Position numbers and translations under genes: made by a program
NCBI GenBank assembly: GCA_017398805.1
Contig: JAFQEZ010000095.1
Span: 1 to 64,000, forward strand
DNA from: Bacteroidaceae bacterium
GTDB taxonomy: Bacteria > Bacteroidota > Bacteroidia > Bacteroidales > Bacteroidaceae
Reading direction: 5' to 3'
DNA length: 64,000 nt
Part shown: one piece after another, positions 51,161 through 61,500 of the stretch
Layout of the letters: every line of letters starts with the position of its first letter
How positions within the stretch are numbered: the first letter of the stretch is position 1
The notes under the pieces: generated by a model
Databases searched by the model: none
Told to the model about the DNA's origin: nothing
The model's input: only the letters and a program-made list of their open reading frames with translations

Positions 51161-54100
51161 ATGCTTCTAACCATATACGACAGATACAAGCAAAAGAGGG
51201 TTGATGTATCACCCGATGACAGCTGTACGCAGGTAAAGGAAATACAGGGCGAGAATGCGCTTACCCTCTCCTTTACCTTGACGGAGTATGTAGCTCTTGA
51301 CGTCAATGATTATGTGGACTACCTTGGGGAACGCTATTGGCTCATGGAGCAGTACCAGCCCAAACAGAAGTCCACCGTCGAGTGGGAATATAGTGTAAAG
51401 CTCAACGGTATAGAAAACCTGCTGCAACGCTTTCTTGTGCTCAAGACGGTGGACGGTGAGGATGAACCTATATTCTCGCTTACTGCGCCACCCGAGGAAC
51501 ACTTGGGGCTGATTGTGCAGGCTATCAATGACGGAATGGGCAATATTACCGATTACAAAATAGGACAGGTTGATGGTACGGAAAACATCACTATTGAGTA
51601 TGAGGGTAAATATTGTAATGAGGCATTGCAGGAACTGTCGGAAAAAGTCGGTACTGAACATTGGTTCGAGGGGCAGACTTTGAACCTTTGCCATTGTGAA
51701 TATGGCGAGGAGATAACCCTTGCTTATAACAAGGGGTTGACCGAGCTTGAGAAGGACGAGGCGGATAATGTAAAATTCTACACTCGTCTGTTCCCTATAG
51801 GTAGTAGTCGTAATATCAACCCGGAACATTACGGATATAGCCGTCTGCAATTACCGAGCAAGGAAAAGTATGTGGACGTGAATACTGACAAGTACGGAGT
51901 TATCCATCATTACGAGCAGAATGCCTTTGCTGATATATACCCTCGTCGAACAGGGCGCGTCAGCAGCGTGCGAAGCGAGGAGGTTACGGGTGAGGATGGT
52001 ACGCCGTTCAAGATATACTATTTTAAGGACGATACATTGACATTCGACCCCAACGATTATGAGTTGCCCGATCTTGTCAAGCGTGTTACTTTTCAGGATG
52101 GCGAACTCGCTGGATTGGGCGAGGACGAGGAAGACACTTTCTATTTTGAGGTCAATTTCGATAGCAAGACTCGAGAGTTTGAGATTATTACGATTTGGCC
52201 TAATGATGATGGTTCACAGTTGCCCAATGATACACTTATCCCAAAGGTTGGCAACCAATATGTTCTATGGAACATCTCAATGCCACCGGAATACTATGCC
52301 CTTGCTGAAGAGGAACTGCTAACTGCAGTAAACAAGTTCAACGAGCAGAATGCTATAGATGTGTCTAGGTATAAAGCACCCACAGACTATATTTATATTG
52401 ATGAGAATAGTATAGATCTGTTTATTGGCCGCAAGGTCAAGCTGGAAAGTGCAAAGTTCTTTCCGCAGCTTGGATATAGACATAGTCGCATCACGAAGAT
52501 AACCCGCAAGGTAGCCCGCCCATCGCAAATGGATATTGAGATTAGTGATGCGCTTTCTACAGGGTACAAGGATAAGGTCGGAGGTGAAATAAAAGATGTC
52601 AAGAACTATGCGAAGAGTATAGCCCAAAGCCTCTCCCTCCCTGATATAATCAGGAGCTGGGATAGAACGTTGCCGACAGATAACAACCTATTTTCTGCTC
52701 GTCGTAGCCAGCAGGAGTTCTTGAGCAAAGTCAAGTCAGACCGTGCCAAAAAGAGAATAACCTTTGAGGAGGGTGTCGGCTTTGGTGACTATGAACAAGG
52801 GGCTCGAGGCGGAACAGTCGATGGCAAGGGTAATGCCGAGCTGCTTTCGTTGGTTGTGCGCGAGCTTTTGCGTAGTGCAAAATTTGTGGATGGCCTCACC
52901 GGCGAGGGCTTCCAACTTTGGATCGATGAGCAAGGACTTTCGAACCTTACCGTCGATAAAATGACGGCAAGACAGGTTGCTGTGTTTTTTGAGATGCTCG
53001 TGCAGAAGGTGCGCAGTGTCGGGGGACAGATTGTTGTGTCTGCTGCCAACGGAAAGATACAGAGTGTTGAACTGTTGGACGGCTATTATAAGATAACATT
53101 TGAACAGAGCAACACCTTTGTAGCACACGACCAGATGCGATGTGCCACCTTTACAGGCGGTGAACTAAAAAGCTATTGGGTAGAGATTGCTGCCGTTGAG
53201 GGTGATAGTGTTCTTGTTGCTGAAGAGGAATTCGACTCGCTTCCATCCCCGGCTGACGAGTGCGTCCTTATGGGTAACACTGAGGACCCGACTCGCCAAA
53301 ATCTGATCTTGATATCGGCTTCCGAGGATGGGCAACCTCGCATCGATGTGGTAAACGGTGTAAACAGCAAGAGTTTTGCCGGGTGTCTCAGAGCTCGTCT
53401 CGGTAGTCTTGACGGTATAAAAGATGACAGGTTTCCTTTGGATAGCCAACCGCAGGGGTATGGCCTGTATGCCGACAATGTGTTTTTGCGTGGAACTTTT
53501 CTGCTCGATACGGGCGAAGACATAAAGACACAGTTCAAGATAACGGAGGGCAAAATCAAAGCTGCCGTTGAGGGACTGCGCGAGGACTTTGTTGGAGATA
53601 AGGGCTTCCTGAGCAATGTGTCGTTCGGTAACGGAATGAAAAAATGGAGTACCGCGAATGAGGTGACATTCTTCCTTGCCGGCAATAAATGGATATGGGC
53701 CAATGGCAATGTCCTTTCTAATAAAAAGAACTATGCCATTGTCGGTACCGACAACGGAAGAACTGTCGTGCATATACGCAACCGCTATATAAAGCAGCTC
53801 AATAATAATTTGCGTTCGTTGCCGACATTTGAAACCAATGAGAACGGCGAAAAGGAGGCTGTTCCTGTCTATCTGTCATTCTTCTATCGATGTGCAAAAG
53901 CTGGAACCCTTAAGGTTGAGTTCGAGAATGTCGATAAAAGCGGATTTGCCAATTTTAATTCGTTCTCCGTCGAGGAGGAACTTGATGTTACTGATGGTTA
54001 CAGGCAATATACTTGTAGTGGACTCTGGAACGGTACCGGTGACTTCTGCTTGTCATTCTCCGGCGACATATATCTGTATATGCTCGTGTTGAGTACTGAC

Positions 54101-55222
54101 AGGATAGACTCGCTTACATACAAGTATAGAACGCTGTTTGAGCAGTCCGACAGGCTTGTCAAGATTACAGCTGCAGTATTTGATAAGGACGAGAATGCGC
54201 TTAAGGAAACAGGTCTGTTCGTAAAGCCAGAAGGGGCCGGACTGTATGCACAGAACGCTGACGGCAAATTCGCTCTTGTTGGCGTTTGCGTTGATGGTGT
54301 CGATGAGGACGGCAACCCGATAAGCATAGTGAAACTTACAGCAGATAATGTTCAACTTGAGGGACTTGTTACAGCAAATAAGACATTCAAGATAAACGAG
54401 GATGGAACTATGTCTGCTATTGGAGGTACCATTGGAGGCTTTGAGATTGGTGAAAAATCCATAACAGCCAAAGAGAGTATTCTATATTTAGGTGTAGAGG
54501 AATTTCAGGTTCGCTTCCAAGCAGTTTCCAATGTTAAGAAAACAATTACTGTTAATGCTGTTTCAGACGGTTATATGCTTGGAGACTATGAATTCTCCTA
54601 CAACGAAAACAGACGTATTACAATACCCAATAAGACACCTAATAGTTACAATTGGCAGAATGCCCATGTTGTTGATGTTATGGACCTCGAATATTACAGT
54701 ATGTTCACAACGCCGACATTCCATTTCAACAAATATGGTTTTCAGTACGCAATGCTCGGCAATGGGCATATATGTCTTGATGGAATTATTGAGGGACATT
54801 GTGTCGATGTTATAAAACCGTTTACAAAATCCTATCAAGTGCATTGTATTCAGATGCCGTTATACTGCAATCGTATTTGTGCATCTTCGGAATATGACAA
54901 TAATGTCTTGGTTTTACCGGATATTCAGTCATTAAGCGCAACTATCGGTTGTGGTTTTGTCCGAGAGGAGACACGCAGACCGTTCTCCTTTAAGATGGCT
55001 TTTATGAATACCGGCAGCAAAGCTTTGTATATATGTGGTTATAGTACAGACATTATAGGCAATAACGATGAAACCCCATTGGCCGTTCCGGAATTCCCAA
55101 AGATACACAATAAATCAGCATCGTATTATACGGGCTTGCAGAGTTTGAAGCTCTCACCTTACAATGTCATAGAGTTTATGCTGATATACGACGGCGCAGA
55201 ATATAAAGCACTAATTATATAG
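51161..55222 (+). CDS. Tail hub/baseplate protein
   Basis: This 1353-residue protein carries an N-terminal region like the tail-hub (gp27/Tal-type) domain of siphoviruses, about residues 1-480 (AELMEQYQP-like YWLMEQYQPKQKSTVEW, then WFEGQTLNLCHCEYGEEITL). A mid-region of beta-strand repeats and a C-terminal receptor-binding-type module follow (IGGFEIGEKSITAKESILYL). It should plug the tail tip and start DNA entry. A peptidoglycan-cleaving domain is not evident. It precedes the HExxH gene by 3 bp. Confidence 0.75.
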   Translation: MLLTIYDRYKQKRVDVSPDDSCTQVKEIQGENALTLSFTLTEYVALDVNDYVDYLGERYWLMEQYQPKQKSTVEWEYSVKLNGIENLLQRFLVLKTVDGEDEPIFSLTAPPEEHLGLIVQAINDGMGNITDYKIGQVDGTENITIEYEGKYCNEALQELSEKVGTEHWFEGQTLNLCHCEYGEEITLAYNKGLTELEKDEADNVKFYTRLFPIGSSRNINPEHYGYSRLQLPSKEKYVDVNTDKYGVIHHYEQNAFADIYPRRTGRVSSVRSEEVTGEDGTPFKIYYFKDDTLTFDPNDYELPDLVKRVTFQDGELAGLGEDEEDTFYFEVNFDSKTREFEIITIWPNDDGSQLPNDTLIPKVGNQYVLWNISMPPEYYALAEEELLTAVNKFNEQNAIDVSRYKAPTDYIYIDENSIDLFIGRKVKLESAKFFPQLGYRHSRITKITRKVARPSQMDIEISDALSTGYKDKVGGEIKDVKNYAKSIAQSLSLPDIIRSWDRTLPTDNNLFSARRSQQEFLSKVKSDRAKKRITFEEGVGFGDYEQGARGGTVDGKGNAELLSLVVRELLRSAKFVDGLTGEGFQLWIDEQGLSNLTVDKMTARQVAVFFEMLVQKVRSVGGQIVVSAANGKIQSVELLDGYYKITFEQSNTFVAHDQMRCATFTGGELKSYWVEIAAVEGDSVLVAEEEFDSLPSPADECVLMGNTEDPTRQNLILISASEDGQPRIDVVNGVNSKSFAGCLRARLGSLDGIKDDRFPLDSQPQGYGLYADNVFLRGTFLLDTGEDIKTQFKITEGKIKAAVEGLREDFVGDKGFLSNVSFGNGMKKWSTANEVTFFLAGNKWIWANGNVLSNKKNYAIVGTDNGRTVVHIRNRYIKQLNNNLRSLPTFETNENGEKEAVPVYLSFFYRCAKAGTLKVEFENVDKSGFANFNSFSVEEELDVTDGYRQYTCSGLWNGTGDFCLSFSGDIYLYMLVLSTDRIDSLTYKYRTLFEQSDRLVKITAAVFDKDENALKETGLFVKPEGAGLYAQNADGKFALVGVCVDGVDEDGNPISIVKLTADNVQLEGLVTANKTFKINEDGTMSAIGGTIGGFEIGEKSITAKESILYLGVEEFQVRFQAVSNVKKTITVNAVSDGYMLGDYEFSYNENRRITIPNKTPNSYNWQNAHVVDVMDLEYYSMFTTPTFHFNKYGFQYAMLGNGHICLDGIIEGHCVDVIKPFTKSYQVHCIQMPLYCNRICASSEYDNNVLVLPDIQSLSATIGCGFVREETRRPFSFKMAFMNTGSKALYICGYSTDIIGNNDETPLAVPEFPKIHNKSASYYTGLQSLKLSPYNVIEFMLIYDGAEYKALII

Positions 55223-55225
55223 ACT

Positions 55226-55549
55226 ATGAAAGTAATTTACAACACACTTATCCCTTTTAAGGGCTTCCGGGCAATCAATCTGTTCGGTGTACTATTTGTT
55301 CGTACGGGTTGCGAAATTAATTCGATTACAATAAATCACGAAACCATACATACGGCGCAGATGAAGGAGATGCTATATGTATTCTTCTATCTCGCCTATT
55401 TAGGAGAGTGGCTTTACCATTTATGCCGACTAAAAGACAGAATGAAAGCGTACAGGGCAATATCCTTTGAACGTGAAGCACGCAAGTATCAATATGATGC
55501 GGAGTATCTTAAAACAAGACCTATGTATAACCAATATAAAGAGATATAA
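55226..55549 (+). CDS. Small membrane protein with HExxH motif
   Basis: This 107-residue protein has HETIHTAQ near residue 39, an HExxH zinc-binding pattern, followed by a hydrophobic helix (MLYVFFYLAYLGEWLYHL) and a basic C-terminus. It might be a minimal metallopeptidase or a cell-wall hydrolase, but the motif alone is short and may be chance. It lies between hub and receptor-binding genes. Confidence 0.6.
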   Translation: MKVIYNTLIPFKGFRAINLFGVLFVRTGCEINSITINHETIHTAQMKEMLYVFFYLAYLGEWLYHLCRLKDRMKAYRAISFEREARKYQYDAEYLKTRPMYNQYKEI

Positions 55550-55551
55550 CT

Positions 55552-58500
55552 ATGGCACTTACTGATGAAGAGAAACTTGAATTAAAACAAGAAATACTCG
55601 ATGAGATAAAGGCGAGTTCGGAAGGTGCTGATGAACTTGAAACTGTCGATACTCTCGATGGGGTCACTTCATTGCCGGCTCTCAAAGATAAACAACTTGT
55701 CAGCGTTCCGATAGAGCAGTTGCGTAAACCTGCGGAAGATGCGGCACAACTTGCAAAAAAAGCAGCAGCAGCTGCCACAGCAGCTGCTACGAATGCCAAT
55801 GCGGCAGCAGAGTCTGCTACAAAAAACTCTGCTACGGCAATCGAAAATGCGAAGACTGCAGCTATGGGTGCCAACAGCGCGGCCTCTGCTGCCGGAACAG
55901 CAGCTGCAAATGCAAATAATGCCGCAGCAAAATATGAGGGTACTGCTGTTGTTGCTCGTAATGGTGCAACGGCAAGGTTTGATGGATATATCTCTGATGA
56001 AGGTGAGGCCTCACGAATACCGATATTAGGAGGGGTACCATCAGCTACTCCGACAGCAATTATGTATTACGAAGCTGAACGAATCTTTGTCGCACGCGAA
56101 GGTGATAACTATTATAACGATTGGACTGGTTCTGAATTGTTTAATAGTGGAGGTGCCGTTCTTAAAAACAAAATCTTCCTGTGTGGAGCTACCATGTATG
56201 TATGGAGTGATGAGGAGAATGACCTTGTAGAGGCCAGCGGTAGTGGTTCCGGCGCTGGATTCTATAATGTAACTATCGAACAACCTTTGCCGAGCGGTTA
56301 CTACACTCTTGGAACTGCCATTGCAGCCTTGGCTAATGCAGACATTGATGACAATAACAAGCCCGGTATGATAATGACATTTGAGGTGTCTGCCGGCAAA
56401 TGGGTGGACTACCGTTTCTGTGGTTCATCCATAGACAACTTCCTTAATGCTGCGAGTTGGGAGGAGTACGGCGGTGGCAAGATTAAACAGATAAGCGTTA
56501 ATGGCCAGAATGTCACTCCTGATGCCGAGGGTAAGGTAAACATCGTAATCGATGAGCAGGAAGTAGATACAACACTTGACCAGAACAGCACCAACCCGGT
56601 ACAGAATAGCACTGTTACAGCGAAGTTCAACGAGATTGAAGCGGCGACGGTCTTTGATATGAGTGCAGAGGTTAGCGATGATGAAAGTACAGTGCGCCTT
56701 GCACTCAAGAATAAAAGTGGAGCCGAGATAGCAGCGGTCGATATACCTGCCGGCAGTGGTGGAGGCGAAGGTGATGCAAGCACTACAAAGATAGTGCTTA
56801 ATGCCTCCGTCGATAACCCTATTGTTAAGGAGGGTGGCAATGTCAAGCTGACATATGCCTTCGACCATCAGTACAGCAGTGGCGACGACAAAGGCGTATC
56901 TACCGGACAGAAGGCAACCATATCAATACAGATGCTTCGCGGTTCAACAACCACATACAGCGATACCATAACTGAAGTAAGCAAGGGTAGTTACGATATC
57001 GATATCAGCAAGTATCTCTTTGCTGGCACCACCGACATTTATGTGAGGGCTACGACTACGGACCCATCTACAGGTAAGACACAGACAAAGCAAAGCTATA
57101 TCAGTGTAAAGGTTGTGACCTTAACATTGAGCAGCAGCTACAACCTCGCCAACTCCATTGCAAACGGAGGCTATGGGGCTTCTGAGAGCATAAGCATACC
57201 ATATGCAGTGAGTGGCTCCGGAACAAAGGTCGTAACCTTGTACGTTGACGGTACGCAGCGCAATGCTCATACTGTAACACGTAGCGGAACTACCAATGGC
57301 AGTTTCAATCTTTCAATGAGTGGTCTTTCCGTGGGTCGCCACACTGTGCAGATAGTAGCGGAGATGGAGGCAAGCAGTGAACTTACACTTCGAAGCGAGA
57401 GTGTATATATGGACATATTCAAAGCCGGGAAGACAACTCCACTTATCGGAATAAAGCACACATTCAAGGATGGCCGTGTATTCACTGCAAACCATCTTAC
57501 ACCCCATCTTGAGATCGGACAGTATGAGCAGCTGGCGTTTGACTTTGTTGTGTATAATCCCGATGCAACACCTGCCTCTATGGTTATATTCCGCAACGGA
57601 GCTATCACGCAGGGGGTGAGTGTTCCCCGAAGTACACAGGTTTATAGTAACCGCTTTACAGAACAAGGTGAGAACTCTATGAAGTTTGTCTGTGGCGTGA
57701 CAGAATATCCCTTCTATATTGATGTTGCGGAAAGCGATATCGATATCAGTGAGACCACATACGGCCTCAAGATGAAGCTTGATGCAACAGGACGAAGCAA
57801 CGAGGAGAGTGAGCCTGATGTATGGGCCGACGGTGATATCTTCACAACTTTTGAGAATGTCGATTGGAAAACCAGCGGTTGGATAGACAACAGCTTGAAG
57901 TTGATTAATGGTGCAAAGGCGACCATCAACTACAAAGCTCTTGAGAGCGATATCAGCTCGACAGGTGCTACTTTTGAATTTGAGTTCCGCATAAGCAATG
58001 TAGTGGACCGTGAAGCGACTGTTATCAGTTGTATGGATGGCGATAAGGGCTTCAAAATGACAGCAGAAGAGGCAGCGATGCTTACAGGTAGCACCAAAAA
58101 CGTGACCACTGCGGATGGAGATACCCTTACAACCCCTGTCGGTGTGTCTATGAAGTTCGCCCCTGATATATGGCTTAAGGTTGCATTTGTCGTTAACAAA
58201 CGAGTTGATGGCCGTCTGATGGAACTGTATATAAACGGAAAGCGCAGCAAGGGCGATATATACGGTAATGGTGATTACTTTAGTCAGGATAATCCTGTGC
58301 CAATTTCAATAGATAGTAGTAAGGCTGATGTGGAAATACGCAGAATTCGCATCTATGACAGGGCTATAAGTGATGATGAAGAGTTAAACAACTTAATGAT
58401 AGACTGCAAGACTGTTGATGAAATGACAGCCTTGATACAGGCTAACGATATCCTCAATCCAGATACAGGAGAGGTCGATATGGACAAACTACTCGCTAAG

Positions 58501-61500
58501 GGCAAGTCTATAATGCTTGTCGTGCGTGAAGGTGGCCTGGAGGAAGTAAATGCGACCAATAACAAGGATACAGATTTCCATTGCGACTATATCCGTATAG
58601 TGACTCCTTGGGGTGATGTGTATGAGTTCTATGATGTAAATATAAGGATACAGGGAACTTCCTCGACAAAATACCCAATGAAGAACTATCGCATCTATAT
58701 TGCTAAGGGCAAGAATCCGAGAGTATATATCAATGGAGTTCTGCAAGAGGAGAAAAAAGTACCTTTGAGCAAGGGCGGTATCCCGGTAGAAAGGCTTAAT
58801 CCAAAGTGTGATTATGCAGACTCTTCAATGACTCATAATACAGGTTTTGCTAAACTTGTAAATGATGTATTCAAGGAACTCGGTCTCTTGACTCCGCCTC
58901 AGCGTATCAATAGTGAAATACGTACTACAGTTGACGGTTTCCCAATAGATGTGTTCTCTGCTGAAACCATGGACGGTGAGCGTACCTATTACGGTCAGTA
59001 CAACTTGAATAACGACAAGAGTGATTGGGCTGATTTGACAGGAATGAACCCGGTTAAAGCAGCAGATGGTACCACCATTGAATGGGCGTGTCCAATTGCC
59101 CTTGAGTTCCTGAATAACTCCTACGCATTGGGTAAGTTCCAGCTTAGCGGTACAAGCGATGCGGAAGTGGAAACCGAAATGTCAACCGGTTTTGATGATG
59201 CTCTTGAATTCAATTATCCTAAGGACCTCTATTGGAGTGAGACTGTAGCGACTAAAGAGGAGGGCGATGTGGCTGATGACAAGCGCAAGGCTGCTATTAA
59301 GCGCTTGTGGACTTGGATACGAGACTGTGTTCCTGCTGGTGCTGATATGACTTGCAAAGACCTCAGCACCTGGAAGAGTGAGAAGTTTAAAAACGAGATA
59401 GCACAGTATTTCGATGTTCCTTTCTTGCTTACCTACTATGTTTGCACAGATTATAAAGCCTTGGTGGATCAACGTGTAAAGAACATGATAGCCCGTACTT
59501 GGGATGGTCTTATATGGTATATTACCTACTACGACGGAGATACAGCCTTGTTGTTGCGTAACGACTGCTTCCTTGCTTATCTTTATACATTGAGTCGCGA
59601 GACATACGACTATGAAAAGGGTGGTTACGCTTTCGAAGGATTTGATAGTTGGTTGTGGTGTCTGGTACTTGCAAATATGGAGACAGAATTGAAAGCTTGC
59701 GCCAAGAATTTGCGCCAGGTGCTTACTAATGCCCGAGTTTTGGATATGCTTAATAAAGAGCAATCAGGTAATTGGTGTGAGCGTATATACAATAAATCTG
59801 GCAAACTCAAATATATTGATCCGCAGATTAATGGTGTTAATGTCGGTGGCAATATTGTTACATATCCCTATATTTATGCTTTACAGGGTGATCGTGAAGC
59901 GCACCGTACCCATACCATCAACAACCGCTTTGCGTTGCTTGATGCCAAGTATGAAACAGGAAACTATACGAGTGACAATATCGACCTGTATATGAGTCGC
60001 ACCGCAACGGATGGTACGACAACGATGCAGGTTACAGCCAACGAGGTGTACTATTTTGGTTATGGTACCAACAATACCCCGTCTATTCAGCCATCGCAGA
60101 AAGCCGAGGAAGGAGAAAACGTGACCCTTAGCTTCAACGCTGCCTATTCGCTGAACGACCCAATGCGTATCTATGGCGCAAGCCGTATGCGCAAGCTCGT
60201 AACAAGTAGTGCCGGTGATGACCTCGTTGGTAATATCAACCTCAACAAGTGCGTCGTACTGCAGGAACTTGATATGAGCACAACAGGTGGCGGAGGCGAC
60301 TTTTATATAAACCTGGACAACTGCCGTCAGCTTGTGCAAATCAATATGAGAGGACAGAGCAAGGCGAGAACCGGAAGCCAGGCATCAACGGAATTTGATT
60401 TCAGCAACCAAACGAAGCTGAGAACATTTGATGGCACCGGCACAACCGTCAAGAGTGTAGCATTTGCAAAGGGTGCTCCTCTTGCAAGTGTTGTGCTCCC
60501 CTCGACACTGACATCGTTAAGGTTGGAGTATTTGCCGAACTTACAGATGAGTGGGTTGACTATAGCCGGCTACAATAACATTGAGACATTTGTCTTCTCT
60601 GCTTGTTCAGGGTTGAATTGGCAGACACTGCTCGGACGCTGTACTAATGTTGTTCGAATTCGTATCGAAGGCCTTGCGCTTGAGGGTGACGGAGAACTAC
60701 TCAATACCTACCTCAACAAGAAGGGTGTTGACGCGGAAGGTAATGCCGTTGAAACCTGTGCATTGGTTGGAAACTACAAGTTGACACGCTATCCCTCAGA
60801 TGCAGACCTCGCTACTTGGAGAGCGCACTATCCGGAACTTAATATACAGTTGCCACAGTACACGATGATTGAGTTTGATGACAGCGTGAGCGACGATGCC
60901 AACGTGAGCAACCTCGATAACAGTACAGGCTACAAGTTCGGAAACGATTATGTCCCCAGCGGACACATAACGGCCATAAACAGCAAACGTCATCGCGTAC
61001 TTGCCAAAGTAACGAAGATGCCAACAAACCGTAGTATAACTCATGCCGGTGTAGATACACTCGCCAATAACAGCGATGGAACAGTAACTATCTATCCGTT
61101 GCACGATGAGAACTCCAACTACTATGCAGATGCAGAAGTGTTGGCAAATTGTTCAGCAGCCAAACTCGACGGTACAGAAGGCGACGTAATGATGTATGAG
61201 CCCCATTATTGGAAGAAAGGTATCAACGACTATCTCAATGGTAAAAAGTACGCTTGTTTCAGCGTGAACGGCGAGATGCCAGACACGCCAGATGTAGATG
61301 TGCTTACACTTGAGGAAATACAAGCAGCCGGAAAGTACAAAGACAAGTCGAAGCTGATGAGCGGCAAAGGCTCGTTGTCTGCCTCTTATGGTACCGACAG
61401 CAACTATGCCGTTTGTGAAGTAGATGTGTCCGGATACAAGAAGGTGCGTTTCCCGACAGTCCTCGGAACAAACCTCATCTGTTCGCTTTTTGTGGATGAT

